Of a stretch of 64,000 bases of DNA, positions 49,256 to 58,935 are shown piece by piece. The notes beneath the pieces were generated by a model. The model was not told where the DNA came from. It made no database searches and was given only the letters and a program-made list of their open reading frames with translations. The translations under genes were made by a program, and so were the position numbers. The number at the start of each line of letters is the position of its first letter. Within the stretch, counting starts at the first letter, position 1. Source of the stretch: Legionella sp. (GTDB taxonomy: Bacteria; Pseudomonadota; Gammaproteobacteria; Legionellales; Legionellaceae); assembly GCA_031291115.1 (NCBI GenBank), contig JARLJQ010000003.1, positions 218,195-282,194 of the forward strand, read 5' to 3'.

Positions 49256-50833
49256 ATGTCAGCAACAAATGCAGATACTATGATTCTTAAACGACAAAGT
49301 TTATTACGCTCGACAACCCTTGTTTCATTAATGACCTTTATTTCACGAATGATGGGTTTTGTGCGTGATATGGTACTCGCTAATTTTTTCGGTGCTGAAG
49401 CGGGCATGGATGCATTTTTTGTTGCTTTTCGTATTCCCAATTTTATGCGCCGGCTTTTTGCGGAAGGTGCTTTTTCTCAAGCCTTTGTTCCAGTACTGGC
49501 AGAGTATCAAAAAACACGATCCCCCGATGATGTTCGTATCTTTATTGCACGAATTTCAGGATATTTAAGCGCTATTCTTACTGTAGTTACCGTGATTGGT
49601 ATGTTTGCAGCCCCTTTAATTGTCTTTTTATTTGCTCCAGGGTTTAGCCATGACGGCAGTCGTGCATTGTTGACTACGGAAATGCTGCGTATTACGTTTC
49701 CATTCCTGATGCTGGTTTCTTTAACGGCGATGTCTGGAGCGGTATTAAATACTTACGGCTATTTTGCTGTACCTGCATTTACACCGGTACTACTTAACGT
49801 GTGCATGGTACTGGCTGCATTGTATATCTGTCCTAATTTACCTCAACCAGTAGTTGGCTTAGCTTTGGGGGTGTTAATTGCCGGAGTAGCACAGTTATTG
49901 TTCCAACTTCCTTTTTTATATCAAAAAGGCTTATTGATAAGACCACGAATAGTCAGAAGTGATGAAGGCGTTAATAAAGTACTTAAATTAATGGTTCCTG
50001 CTTTATTTGGCGTTTCTATCGCACAGCTTAATCTGATGGTAGACAGTATTTTTGCTTCTTTTTTACAGGTGGGCAGCGTCTCTTGGTTGTATTATACCGA
50101 TCGTTTAACCGATTTTCCGTTAGGAGTTTTTGGGGTTGCTATTGCTACCGTCATTCTACCGCACCTTTCTAGAAAATACGCAGAACAAAGTGACAAACAA
50201 TATTCACAAGCATTGGATTGGGGCTTGCGCTCTATTCTATTGATAGGTATTCCAGCGGGTTTAGCTCTTTGTTTCTTTGCTATGCCTTTAATTGCCAGCT
50301 GTTTTGCCTACGGAAAATTTACCGCAAATGATGTACTGCAGACACAAAAAAGCTTAATGATGCTGGCTTCTGGTGTTCCTGCCTTTATGATGGTTAAGGT
50401 CCTGGCCTCAGGTTTTTATGCGCGACAAGACATCAAAACGCCCGTTAAAATTGGTGTCATTTCGATGTTGGTAAACACTTTATTGTGTGTTCTTTTCGTC
50501 TGGCATTTTGCACACGCAGGGCTTACTTTGGCTTCAGCATTAGCGGGCTATGTAAATTGCGGGCTTTTATTATATATCCTGATTAAAAGAAAGGTATTCC
50601 AGCCTTCGCCTGGCTGGTTAAAATATGGTCTACAATTATTAAGTGCTAACGTTGCGATTAGTATTTATCTGATTCTTATGAATGGAACTGTTGATTATTG
50701 GTTAAGTTTTCCACCCGTCATGCGCTTGTGTCTCTTATCTGCACATGTATTGGCCGTTGTGGTACTGTATTTATTCGTTTTAGGTTTGACTGGACTAAGA
50801 CCTAATCATTTCCGTGGCCAGATGAAGGAATAA
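49256..50833 (+). CDS. murJ: Lipid II flippase MurJ (MviN)
   Basis: MurJ moves lipid II across the inner membrane for peptidoglycan synthesis. The 525-residue protein has about 14 membrane segments and the family start STTLVSLMTFISRMMGFVRD. FFGAEAGMDAFFVAFRIPNF, RRLFAEGAFSQAFVPVLAEY and YYTDRLTDFPLGVFGVAIAT follow. ATG 49256 has only a weak ribosome site; ATG 49280 (MILKRQSLLRST) is an equally good start and closer to the family N-terminus. The 454-residue peptidase gene begins four bases after the stop. Confidence 0.95.
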   Translation: MSATNADTMILKRQSLLRSTTLVSLMTFISRMMGFVRDMVLANFFGAEAGMDAFFVAFRIPNFMRRLFAEGAFSQAFVPVLAEYQKTRSPDDVRIFIARISGYLSAILTVVTVIGMFAAPLIVFLFAPGFSHDGSRALLTTEMLRITFPFLMLVSLTAMSGAVLNTYGYFAVPAFTPVLLNVCMVLAALYICPNLPQPVVGLALGVLIAGVAQLLFQLPFLYQKGLLIRPRIVRSDEGVNKVLKLMVPALFGVSIAQLNLMVDSIFASFLQVGSVSWLYYTDRLTDFPLGVFGVAIATVILPHLSRKYAEQSDKQYSQALDWGLRSILLIGIPAGLALCFFAMPLIASCFAYGKFTANDVLQTQKSLMMLASGVPAFMMVKVLASGFYARQDIKTPVKIGVISMLVNTLLCVLFVWHFAHAGLTLASALAGYVNCGLLLYILIKRKVFQPSPGWLKYGLQLLSANVAISIYLILMNGTVDYWLSFPPVMRLCLLSAHVLAVVVLYLFVLGLTGLRPNHFRGQMKE

Positions 50834-50837
50834 GCAA

Positions 50838-52202
50838 ATGCAAGCTGAATTATTTTACGAAACTCGTGGTGATCGAGCAGTTCCTCTTTATTTATTATCC
50901 CAATCTCAATGGGAGGAGCGATGCGAATCTTTACCGTCGGCGGAGCAAAATAGTCTGGCTTTGAAAGAGTTTAAAGGAAAAATTGGTGAACACTGCTTAA
51001 TTTATAATGCAGATGGTTTGATAGATAAAGCTTATATAGGCACGGGAATTGGCAATCAAGAGCTGGCCTTGGCTCATGCTGCGGTCTCATTACCAGCAAA
51101 TAGCTACCAAGTACAAGGTAGCCTGACTCAGGAAGCCGCACTTAACTGGGCTTTAGCTCAATATCGTTTTGAAACCTATAAAAAACATGAGGTACGTCCT
51201 CGTCTTTTAGTAGTAGAAGTTGGCGAGTTAAGTAATCTGTTGGCTTTAGCAGACGCTCATTTTACGGTGCGTGATCTAGTCAATAAACCAACCAGTGATT
51301 TAGGCCCGAAAGAAATGGCTGCCGCGGTTGAACAATTAGCTCAGGCTCATGGTGCAGAATTTCAGCAATGGGTCGGTGATGAGTTACTGAGAGACAATTT
51401 CCCGGCTATTCATGCTGTAGGCCGTGCTTCTGTCTCTGCACCACGTTTGTTGTCCTTAATTTGGGGCAATGCGAGCAATCCTCGTGTTACTTTAGTAGGG
51501 AAGGGGGTTTGTTTTGATACGGGTGGTTTAGATTTAAAATCAGCTTCTGGTATGCGGATTATGAAAAAAGACATGGGTGGTGCCGCTCATGTAATCGGTT
51601 TGGCTCAATGGATTATGACGCGTGGTTTACCTATTCGCTTGCACGTGTTGATTCCTGCGGTGGAAAATTCTGTAGGTCCTGATGCATTTAGACCCGGTGA
51701 TGTATTGACCATGCGCAATGGCTCCACTGTGGAAGTACATAATACAGATGCAGAAGGACGTTTGGTTCTGGCTGATGCCTTGGTTAAAGCCTGTGAAGAA
51801 CAACCTGATTTACTGATTGATTTTGCAACCTTAACTGGTGCTGCACGAGTTTCTGTTGGTACTGAAATTGCGGCATTATTTACGAATAGTGATCAATTAG
51901 CAGCAGATATTACAGCCGCCTCACAAAAGGCAGTAGATCCGGTTTGGCGTTTGCCTTTGTTCCCTGTTTATGAGGAATTTCTCCGTTCAAACATTGCCGA
52001 TATGGCCAATACCAGTGATCATCCTTACGCTGGGGCAATTGTTGCTGGTCTGTTTTTACAGCGCTTTGTGACCAAGTCCACTCCCTGGATGCATTTTGAT
52101 ATTATGGCCTGGAATTTGGGTAATAAGCCTGGAAAACCAGAAGGTGGAGAGGCCATGGGATTGCGCGCAGTTGCTGAGTATTTATTACGAACTTATGGAT
52201 AA
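50838..52202 (+). CDS. M17-family leucyl aminopeptidase (second paralogue)
   Basis: A 454-residue cytosolic metallo-aminopeptidase of family M17. Metal and catalytic motifs: VTLVGKGVCFDTGGLDLKSA (Lys and Asp ligands), MKKDMGGAAHVIG, and the signature [14 protein letters not shown] with Asp and Glu ligands. The N-terminal domain is divergent from PepA and shorter. It follows murJ by four bases and precedes a DUF1840 gene by 14, so the three form an operon. True PepA is encoded at 54897-56351; this one is the divergent paralogue common in gammaproteobacteria and alphaproteobacteria. Confidence 0.92.
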   Translation: MQAELFYETRGDRAVPLYLLSQSQWEERCESLPSAEQNSLALKEFKGKIGEHCLIYNADGLIDKAYIGTGIGNQELALAHAAVSLPANSYQVQGSLTQEAALNWALAQYRFETYKKHEVRPRLLVVEVGELSNLLALADAHFTVRDLVNKPTSDLGPKEMAAAVEQLAQAHGAEFQQWVGDELLRDNFPAIHAVGRASVSAPRLLSLIWGNASNPRVTLVGKGVCFDTGGLDLKSASGMRIMKKDMGGAAHVIGLAQWIMTRGLPIRLHVLIPAVENSVGPDAFRPGDVLTMRNGSTVEVHNTDAEGRLVLADALVKACEEQPDLLIDFATLTGAARVSVGTEIAALFTNSDQLAADITAASQKAVDPVWRLPLFPVYEEFLRSNIADMANTSDHPYAGAIVAGLFLQRFVTKSTPWMHFDIMAWNLGNKPGKPEGGEAMGLRAVAEYLLRTYG

Positions 52203-52216
52203 AAAAGGAGTTTTTT

Positions 52217-52516
52217 ATGCTGGTAACTTTTCATTCTGATGCTTATGAAAACCTTACTTATTTTGGTGATGTAGCCCAAAAATTATTGAACTTAATGGGG
52301 CATAGCGGTACTGTTCCTGGCGCCATTAAGCCTCAAGATTTGCCCGAGGCTTTAAGTAAATTACAAAATGCTTTGGCAAAAGCGAACACTAATTCGTCAA
52401 CACAGGATGATGAGGACGATGAAGTAGATATTGATTTGGCAAAACGCGCTATTCCCTTGATTAAGTTATTACAGGCTTCAATAAAAGATGACTGTAATGT
52501 GTTATGGGATGCTTAA
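52217..52516 (+). CDS. DUF1840 family small protein
   Basis: The 99-residue acidic protein begins MLVTFHSDAYENLTYFGDVA and contains VPGAIKPQDLPEALSKLQNA, characteristic of DUF1840. A run TQDDEDDEVDIDLAKRAIPL lies before the C-terminal helix. No signal peptide is seen. AAAAGGAG gives a good ribosome site. The function of the family is unknown. It is last in the murJ-M17 operon, closed by a hairpin at 52595. Confidence 0.88.
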   Translation: MLVTFHSDAYENLTYFGDVAQKLLNLMGHSGTVPGAIKPQDLPEALSKLQNALAKANTNSSTQDDEDDEVDIDLAKRAIPLIKLLQASIKDDCNVLWDA

Positions 52517-52594
52517 ACGGCATTACTATTTGTATTTCGTAAATAAATGACTTAATAGGCTGTATTTGACCTATTTGATGGCGTAGAAAATGGG

Positions 52595-52623
52595 TTAGGG
52601 CTGTCAGCGCGAGACAGCCCTAA
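52595..52623. terminator. Bidirectional hairpin between convergent genes
   Basis: Perfect 11-base arms TTAGGGCTGTC and GACAGCCCTAA with loop AGCGCGA lie between the DUF1840 gene (plus) and the chitinase gene (minus). There is no strong U tract on either side. Confidence 0.68.
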
Positions 52624-52653
52624 CGCGCTTCCTTTATTGGTAAATCACGTCAC

Positions 52654-54192
52654 TTAATTAATGGTGCAGTTAGGAACGTTATCGTAATAAACCTGGATAT
52701 GATGATAAGAACTTGAGTCCATATCAAGCTTAGAAGAACACCATCTTTGTTGTCCAGAATCTGTAGTAAGTAATACTGAAACTTTAGATTTTCCTAAAAG
52801 TTGCTCTACATTCCAGCTGTTTTTATCATCAAAAGTCACTGAACTGTTTTTTGTTATTTTAGAAAAAGCATAGTACTGTTGGTTTTCTGTTACCAAAGTG
52901 ATAGTAATAGAATTTGAAGGGTCATTATTAGTTAATTCTAACTTCATCTTTGCAACAGTAGGTTTTGTGGGAACAACACAGCTATTTTGATTTCCATACA
53001 GCGCCAAACAAGTATTATAAACCAGTGATTTGTCATCAAATGAATCAGATGATAACTCCCAAAACATTGCTCCGCCTAAACCTTTTTCTTTAATATATTC
53101 TGCTTTGGCATTAGTTGTTTGGATATCATCAAAAGTAATAAAAGATTTGGCGCTTTCGCTATAATAAGTTGAAAATTTATATGTTTCATTCCAACTGCCT
53201 TGCATTTTTTGGTCAGTAATCAAATGATTGATTATGTCGGAATAAGTGAATACACCATCTGATCCAGCTACATAAGGATTAGGAAGTTTGCCCGTTGCAG
53301 ACGCATATAAACCAGGGTTATTTGCTTCTAATCCATTATTACTAACTCCGCTCCAGCCAAAGCCATATAAAGGTATCCCCATCACTAATTGTTTCATTTC
53401 TTTAGCAGACAGGCCAAGATCCAGAAAATCCTGGATGGATTCATCTATGCTATCGTGTCCTTTATAAATAGAGGGGTTATTTGGTGATTGAAAGAGTGCT
53501 GCATCATTATTGGTAGCTTTTGGCTCTGATGTTGATTGGTGAAAGTCATAATCCATGATATTTATGTGATCCAGATACATCAACATTGCTTTGACATCCA
53601 GATTATTTATAGAGCCGCCATCTCCTTGTTCATTGTGATGAGGGGATGCAATAGTTACCCAATAATGTTTATTGGGTAAGGTGTTAAATTGAGCGCGAAT
53701 TTCTTGTACCAGCAATACGTAATTCTCTTTATCTTCAAGTTTATGAGGGATATTGTCTCCACCTGATACAGGATATTCCCAATCAATATCAATCCCATCC
53801 AGCTCTTTATACTTTAACATTAATTGTTTGGCACTGAGGGCAAACTGTTGACGAGATTGAGAACTTGCCGCTATATCTGAAAAGTTTTTAGATAGAGTCC
53901 AGCCCCCAACAGAAAGCACCACTTTTAACTGAGGATTTTTAGCTTTTAATTCGGTTATTGCTTTAAAATTAGATTCATCCTTATCCGGATTAGTTAATTC
54001 TATAGAACCATTTTTTTGGGTAGTGGCAAAGGCATAATTGATGATTGTAAGATTTTGTACTGGAAGAGACGTAATTGAGATATTACTCCAATTTGCAAAA
54101 TATCCGACTATCTCAAAATCTTTAGGTATGCTGTCTGCAAAAGCATTATTAGATAAAAGAAACGATAATATTAAAGTAGATACAAATCGCAT
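52654..54192 (-). CDS. Secreted GH18 chitinase-like glycosidase
   Basis: The 512-residue precursor has a signal peptide (residues 1-19, ending NAFAD) and a GH18 TIM barrel (about 25-395). The barrel carries the SxGG motif (VVLSVGGWTLSKNF, 91-104) and the catalytic DGIDIDWEYP with Glu139 as proton donor. GLGGAMFWELSSDSFDDKSL closes the barrel. After CLALYGNQNSC an Ig-like C-terminal domain (about 405-512) may bind substrate. L. pneumophila secretes a chitinase by type II secretion, so that route is plausible here. It is a lone minus-strand gene. The exact sugar specificity is inferred. Confidence 0.93.
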   Translation of the reverse strand: MRFVSTLILSFLLSNNAFADSIPKDFEIVGYFANWSNISITSLPVQNLTIINYAFATTQKNGSIELTNPDKDESNFKAITELKAKNPQLKVVLSVGGWTLSKNFSDIAASSQSRQQFALSAKQLMLKYKELDGIDIDWEYPVSGGDNIPHKLEDKENYVLLVQEIRAQFNTLPNKHYWVTIASPHHNEQGDGGSINNLDVKAMLMYLDHINIMDYDFHQSTSEPKATNNDAALFQSPNNPSIYKGHDSIDESIQDFLDLGLSAKEMKQLVMGIPLYGFGWSGVSNNGLEANNPGLYASATGKLPNPYVAGSDGVFTYSDIINHLITDQKMQGSWNETYKFSTYYSESAKSFITFDDIQTTNAKAEYIKEKGLGGAMFWELSSDSFDDKSLVYNTCLALYGNQNSCVVPTKPTVAKMKLELTNNDPSNSITITLVTENQQYYAFSKITKNSSVTFDDKNSWNVEQLLGKSKVSVLLTTDSGQQRWCSSKLDMDSSSYHHIQVYYDNVPNCTIN

Positions 54193-54481
54193 TGAGCGGC
54201 CTTTAATTTGTTCGAATTGGGCGAATTATAATCTACTTTTGTTTTTTTGTACATTGTCGTCGTGCAGAAGCTTGAAGTGCCGTCCTTTTTATCGAGCCAT
54301 AAATATTCAATAATGACATAATCTATAACTAGTTTGATACGATTTTATAACACCAGCTTTGTATGAATATTTGTGGTTTCGAGGGCTTGTATATTGAGGC
54401 TGACAATTTGAAATGGCGTCTACAGGGGAGCTTGCGAGCGTAGCAAGCGGGATTAGTACAGGTAAACTGCACTAATCTTTT

Positions 54482-54907
54482 TTATTTGATTGGATGCGTA
54501 TGCAGTTCACAGCCTTTGGCTCTATATTCTTTATAGTGCAAGCGGCTTCGCTCTTTCTCTGTCTCCAAATTTAGCACAAGCTCCATTACGCGCTTAAATT
54601 TCGTATAAAAAGGCGGCACCTCATGGGTCAGATTTAATAAAATATCATTAAACCCACGTGGTTCCGTGCCGTAACCAATTTGTATTGGCGGGGGCGGTTC
54701 AGGTCCCTCGCCTTGTAAGTTATGCGGAATGAAGCTGTCTTCCTTAAAGGTCCACAGCAGCTCATCAATCAATTCAGCATCGTGTTGATTGGTACAATAA
54801 ACATAAACACGATGTCCTCTGTGATAGGCTTTTTCTAAAAGACGACAAGCAATATTCCAGCGGGCGTCTACTTCATCACTTTCTAATAAATAAAAATCAA
54901 CGCGCAT
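54482..54907 (-). CDS. holC: DNA polymerase III chi subunit
   Basis: HolC links the clamp loader with single-stranded DNA-binding protein. The frame from ATG 54907 begins [20 protein letters not shown], the family start, and gives 141 residues. [34 protein letters not shown] is typical. An ATG nine bases further up is less likely. It overlaps the pepA stop by 11 bases, the common pepA-holC arrangement, so translation is probably coupled. Confidence 0.94.
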   Translation of the reverse strand: MRVDFYLLESDEVDARWNIACRLLEKAYHRGHRVYVYCTNQHDAELIDELLWTFKEDSFIPHNLQGEGPEPPPPIQIGYGTEPRGFNDILLNLTHEVPPFYTKFKRVMELVLNLETEKERSRLHYKEYRAKGCELHTHPIK

Positions 54908-56351
54908 GGGTGACATGTCTAATAAGTTGGGTTAATAAAGGAACGGGCCTGCCAGTAGCATTGCGTTTTTTGCCAAAAACCCAAGCCGTACCGGCGATGT
55001 CTAAATGCGCCCAACGGTATTTTTCAGTAAAGCGGGATAAGAAACACGCTGCTGTAATACTGCTGGCTGTACGGTCAAAGCCGGCATTAATCATATCTGC
55101 TAATGGACTGTCGATCGCATCTTGATAGTCATCATCTAAAGGCATGCGCCAAACGCGATCATTACTTTCCTTCGCCGCTTCTTCAAGTAATTTGGCTAAT
55201 TCTTCGTCTTTCGTCATAAAACCAGAAGCAACGGTTCCCAAGGCTACAATGATACCGCCCGTCAGGGTTGCAATATCCAGAACAAATTTAGGGTTAAAGC
55301 GCTCTGCGTAGGTTAAGGTATCGGCTAATACTAAGCGGCCTTCGGCATCGGTATTAAGAATTTCAACGGTTTGTCCTGACATGCTGGTAACAATATCGCC
55401 AGGTTTAATGGCCGAACCACTGACCATATTTTCAGCACTGGCAATCAAACCTACAATATTGACAGGCAACTTGAGTAGAGCACAGGCTTTAATTGTGCCT
55501 AACACACTGGCAGCACCACACATGTCGTACTTCATTTCATCCATAGCATTGGCAGGTTTTATAGACATCCCACCTGAATCAAAGGTAATTCCTTTGCCAA
55601 CAAGAACGATAGGTGCCGTATCTCCAGCCCCTTTATATTGGATGTCGATTAATCTGGGTGGTTCAGAGGAACCTTGGGCTACGGCTAAGAAGGTTTCCAT
55701 ACCCAGCTGACGCATTTCTTCAGGTCCCATGATCTTGCACGTCATTTGTTTTGCAAATTGCTTGCTCAATTCCAGAGCTTGTTCACCCAAATAAGTTGGG
55801 GTGCAAATATTGGCTGGCATATTCGCTAAATTACGCGTTAGTTCAACACCTTCTGCAATAGCGCGTGCAACGTTTAATGCTTGTTCTGTAGCCTTAGGCA
55901 GATAAAAACTAATAGTTTCTAAGCAATGCGGTTTTGCATTCTTCTTTTTAAAATCCAGTAATTGATAGCGCTGATTGTCTATCTGCACCAGCATTTGTTC
56001 CAGCTGCCAATCGGCAGAATATTCTGGCAGTTGAGGCAGACATAAAGTCACGGAACTAAAGCGTTGCTTGATTAGAGAGTCTGTTACTTCGGCTAGTCTT
56101 TTTTTCAATACGGAAGGTGTAAATTTGGCTTTTTTACCGCATTGGATGACCAATAAACTGTGCCCTTGAAGCGCTGCTTGCCAAACGGCATCACCCGCTT
56201 CAGTGGCTTTTTGCGACAGCTTGGTAATCAGACCAGCATGCTCGTTATCCAGGTCTTTGGCAAAATCAGAGAGACCCTCATCAGAGAAAATGCCTAAAAC
56301 CAGGCATTCATTAGCGGATAGTGACGGTTTTGGGGTTAATCCATAATTCAT
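54897..56351 (-). CDS. pepA: Leucyl aminopeptidase PepA
   Basis: The 484-residue M17 aminopeptidase removes N-terminal residues; in E. coli it also binds DNA for Xer recombination. Motifs: [34 protein letters not shown] and the signature [34 protein letters not shown] C-terminal residues (here [20 protein letters not shown]) are present. It is followed by overlapping holC. It is preceded by a REP-like element at 56399. This is the canonical PepA, unlike the paralogue at 50838. Confidence 0.95.
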   Translation of the reverse strand: MNYGLTPKPSLSANECLVLGIFSDEGLSDFAKDLDNEHAGLITKLSQKATEAGDAVWQAALQGHSLLVIQCGKKAKFTPSVLKKRLAEVTDSLIKQRFSSVTLCLPQLPEYSADWQLEQMLVQIDNQRYQLLDFKKKNAKPHCLETISFYLPKATEQALNVARAIAEGVELTRNLANMPANICTPTYLGEQALELSKQFAKQMTCKIMGPEEMRQLGMETFLAVAQGSSEPPRLIDIQYKGAGDTAPIVLVGKGITFDSGGMSIKPANAMDEMKYDMCGAASVLGTIKACALLKLPVNIVGLIASAENMVSGSAIKPGDIVTSMSGQTVEILNTDAEGRLVLADTLTYAERFNPKFVLDIATLTGGIIVALGTVASGFMTKDEELAKLLEEAAKESNDRVWRMPLDDDYQDAIDSPLADMINAGFDRTASSITAACFLSRFTEKYRWAHLDIAGTAWVFGKKRNATGRPVPLLTQLIRHVTHAR

Positions 56352-56398
56352 TGTTAATTCCTATATAAAAATCTGGTGCGGTGACGCTCTGAGATGTC

Positions 56399-56481
56399 CT
56401 CATCCAGAGCGCAGCGAAGGATCTCCCTTCATATAGCACCGTGCTACCTTTAGGAGATCCTTCGCGTTGTTCTGGATGACG
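56399..56481. repeat. REP-like inverted repeat upstream of pepA
   Basis: It starts CTCATCCAGAGCGCAGCGAA and ends TTCTGGATGACG, another GTCATCCAGAGCG-family copy, with about 24 paired bases. It lies between the DUF1460 gene and pepA, both on the minus strand. Confidence 0.88.
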
Positions 56482-56516
56482 AAATGGCAGTGCTTATTGG
56501 CTATAGTCTACCTAAA

Positions 56517-57533
56517 CTAGGGCTGTATTGAAACCGCCATTTTGCACTCGGCAAAGGATGGTTTTACAGGCATCACAATTTGCACATTAATCCCTTTTAT
56601 TGTGGGGCTATTAAGCGCACTTTGCAGGTAATCAGTTAACAGTACATCAACTACTTTACCGTATTCAGATGATGCTTCTCTAAAATATAATTGGCCTTTA
56701 TTCCAAATAGCAAAACCCAAATGGGAAATATTTAAAGCCGTACCAATTTGCGCTCGCAAATCCCAGTTGGGTCTGACGATTTCAATGATGGCGCCATTAG
56801 GGATTTGGGCAAATAAATACAGGTTTGGTTTTTCTTTGTTTGGAAACAGGGCGGTAAGTGGTAAATAAGGTATTTTTTCTGAGGCGGTTTTTAATTTAGA
56901 GCCTTCACTTTTTAATTCAGCTAATAATTCGTCTTGTTTCGTTTTATCTTCATTTTGCAGTCTGATAGACGTAATGGCTTTGTGTGCATACCAATTAGGT
57001 TTTTCAATTAATGCCGTGGCAATTTGTGCTACAGGAAGATTATTTTTATCTTTTATTTCCAGAGTGATGTCTTTGAACAGCCCTTCGTTTTGATGGTATT
57101 CATTCCAGTCAATACCAGTAAAATGAGCGCGCTTTAAATAAGAAACGTCGCCATTACTGTAACGCATGTGGTTGATGCATTGTTGAAACACGGGTAGTGA
57201 ATTAGCCAGTGCTATAGATACAACGGTATTCACGTACGTATCGCAATCAAAGGCATCAACCCGGTATTTAGGAAATTGGTCGTGACGCGCATTAGCGCCT
57301 TCACCCAGCGAACCAAGGACATAGGGTTTACCTAGAAATTGCTTACTGATCCAATCGATTCTTTCTGATATGGAACTATTCGGCATGTTATCAAGCTTAT
57401 GGTATAGTTTCTCAATCGACGAATCCGCTTCTTTTTCAGTGGCATTTGCGTCCAATGCATAACTGGGAAAGCAAGTGAGGAAGCTTGAGACTACAACCAG
57501 TTTTTTTAAGGGAGTACACGTGAGTTTCATCAT
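56517..57533 (-). CDS. DUF1460 (N-acetylmuramoyl-L-alanine amidase-like) secreted protein
   Basis: The 338-residue precursor has a signal peptide (MKLTCTPLKKLVVVSSFLTC ... SYA). The mature part matches DUF1460, an NlpC/P60-related family: WISKQFLGKPYVLGSLGEGA, YRVDAFDCDTYVNTVVSIAL with a likely catalytic Cys, MRYSNGDVSYLKRAHFTGID with a likely His, and HLGFAIWNKGQLYFREASS. It probably acts on cell-wall peptides in the periplasm. A cysteine just before the cleavage site could also be lipidated, though the signal is not a clean lipobox. It diverges from spmA. Confidence 0.85.
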   Translation of the reverse strand: MMKLTCTPLKKLVVVSSFLTCFPSYALDANATEKEADSSIEKLYHKLDNMPNSSISERIDWISKQFLGKPYVLGSLGEGANARHDQFPKYRVDAFDCDTYVNTVVSIALANSLPVFQQCINHMRYSNGDVSYLKRAHFTGIDWNEYHQNEGLFKDITLEIKDKNNLPVAQIATALIEKPNWYAHKAITSIRLQNEDKTKQDELLAELKSEGSKLKTASEKIPYLPLTALFPNKEKPNLYLFAQIPNGAIIEIVRPNWDLRAQIGTALNISHLGFAIWNKGQLYFREASSEYGKVVDVLLTDYLQSALNSPTIKGINVQIVMPVKPSFAECKMAVSIQP

Positions 57534-57599
57534 CTGTTTTTTACGCTTTAAACAAAATAGTGACTATATGGTAACTTGTTCCACAGCTTGGAGGCAAGA

Positions 57600-58205
57600 A
57601 TGCTGAATATAATTTGGCTAGGAATGATTCTGACTTCGATTATCGTTGGTGTGATTGAAGGGCGAATTGATGATGTAGTGCGCGCAGTAACTGATTCAGC
57701 CAAGCTGAGTTTTGAGATTGCTTTAGGCCTGGCGGGTATTATGTGTTTTTGGTTAGGAATTATGTCCATTGCGACAGAATCTGGCCTGATAACCCTCCTG
57801 GGCAGGGTATTACGTCCTATTTTAAGACGTTTGTTTCCAGACGTACCGGTGGAGCATCCTGCAATGGGTGCTATAGCAATGAATATTGCTGCAAATATGT
57901 TAGGACTTGCCAATGCGGCAACACCTTTTGGTCTGCAAGCAATGAAGGAGTTGCAAACACTCAATACTCATACCAAGGTTGCTACGAACGCGATGTGTAC
58001 CTTTTTGGCAATTAACACTTCAAGCGTGCAATTAATTCCTGTGACCGCAATTGCCTATTTAGCTGCAAATGGCAGTACAAATCCAAGCAGTGTGGTGTTT
58101 AGTTCTTTAATAGCAACTATTATCTCTTCAGCGGTGGCTATTTTTTCTGTAATGCAACTGGCAAAGCTACCTATGTTTCGCATTGGTAAGGCAGGAAGTT
58201 TATGA
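57600..58205 (+). CDS. SpmA-like nucleoside recognition (Gate) domain protein
   Basis: A 201-residue integral membrane protein, named for a Bacillus spore maturation protein; in non-sporulating bacteria the role is unknown. ATG 57600 with TTGGAGG 5-6 bases upstream is the start. It begins MLNIIWLGMILTSIIVGVIE and has about five membrane segments with the Gate motif (CTFLAINTSSVQLIPVTAIA). It overlaps spmB by four bases. The two subunits likely form a transporter or channel. Confidence 0.9.
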   Translation: MLNIIWLGMILTSIIVGVIEGRIDDVVRAVTDSAKLSFEIALGLAGIMCFWLGIMSIATESGLITLLGRVLRPILRRLFPDVPVEHPAMGAIAMNIAANMLGLANAATPFGLQAMKELQTLNTHTKVATNAMCTFLAINTSSVQLIPVTAIAYLAANGSTNPSSVVFSSLIATIISSAVAIFSVMQLAKLPMFRIGKAGSL

Positions 58206-58738
58206 ATGACTTAGCGAATCAATTATCTAATTGGATGCTTTTAGCCTTTATCGTAGGGATTCCTTTGTATGGAGCTGTAGTTAAAAAAATCAATGTGTTT
58301 GATGCCTTTATTGTTGGCGCAAAACAAGGTTTTGATACTGTTTTAAGTGTTTTGCCTTATTTGGTGGCGATGATAGTAGCTATAGGGATGTTACGCGCTT
58401 CAGGCTTTTTTACTTTAATGGGAGAGCTGTTGGCGCCGCTGATGAATATGATTGGCATGCCTGCGGAAGTTTTACCTTTAGCTTTAATCAGGCCTTTTTC
58501 TGGAAGTGCATCAATTGGCATTATGGCGGAGTTGATTCATCAATACGGCGGCAATTCAATGATTGCCAAGACTGCTGCAACCATGATGGGCAGCACGGAA
58601 ACCACCTTTTATGTCGTCGCGGTGTATTTTGGTTCGGTTGGAATTCTCCGGACACGTCATGCCATTCCTGCAGGCTTACTCGCTGATCTTGCGGGTGTTG
58701 TGGCCTCAGTAATTATTTGTCGTTATTTATTTGGCTGA
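58202..58738 (+). CDS. SpmB-like nucleoside recognition (Gate) domain protein
   Basis: The 178-residue membrane partner of the SpmA-like protein, starting inside its stop codon (ATGA overlap). Visible features are IVGIPLYGAVVKKINVFDAF, GAKQGFDTVLSVLPYLVAMI, LIRPFSGSASIGIMAELIHQ and TMMGSTETTFYVVAVYFGSV, all typical of SpmB. There is no sporulation in this lineage, so the pair must do another task. A repeat element follows. Confidence 0.9.
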   Translation: MNDLANQLSNWMLLAFIVGIPLYGAVVKKINVFDAFIVGAKQGFDTVLSVLPYLVAMIVAIGMLRASGFFTLMGELLAPLMNMIGMPAEVLPLALIRPFSGSASIGIMAELIHQYGGNSMIAKTAATMMGSTETTFYVVAVYFGSVGILRTRHAIPAGLLADLAGVVASVIICRYLFG

Positions 58739-58810
58739 TTTTAATGCGTCATTCAGCGTCTGATGAATCGTCACAAAATTCGTTTATGTCATTTTACGAG
58801 GTATTGGCTC

Positions 58811-58916
58811 AACCCGTTCGCAGTGAGGAGGAGCAAAGCTCCGTCTCGAACTGTCTGCACCAATTGTGCCAAGCCTTCGAGACAGCGCTAAAGCGCTTCC
58901 TCAGGCCGAACGGGTT
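58811..58916. repeat. Inverted-repeat element, GTTCGTGCTGAGGAGG family, copy 2
   Basis: Terminal arms AACCCGTTCG and CGAACGGGTT are perfect; inner GTCTCGAA/TTCGAGAC also pair. It is related to the element at 17853-17961. An open frame across it (58717-59061) has no coding character. It lies between spmB and the convergent M23 peptidase. Confidence 0.85.
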
Positions 58917-58935
58917 ATACTCAATTTGTGGCGAT

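Noticed and set aside
54420..54475. Hairpins upstream of the chitinase and after holC
   Set aside because: GCTTGC/GCAAGC and GATTAGT/ACTAATC pairs are visible, the latter followed by T on the plus strand, but no plus-strand gene ends there. Orientation does not fit holC, so I do not call a terminator.
57548..57964. 138-residue minus-strand open frame over spmA
   Set aside because: It is antisense to the clearly coding spmA frame and starts without a ribosome site.
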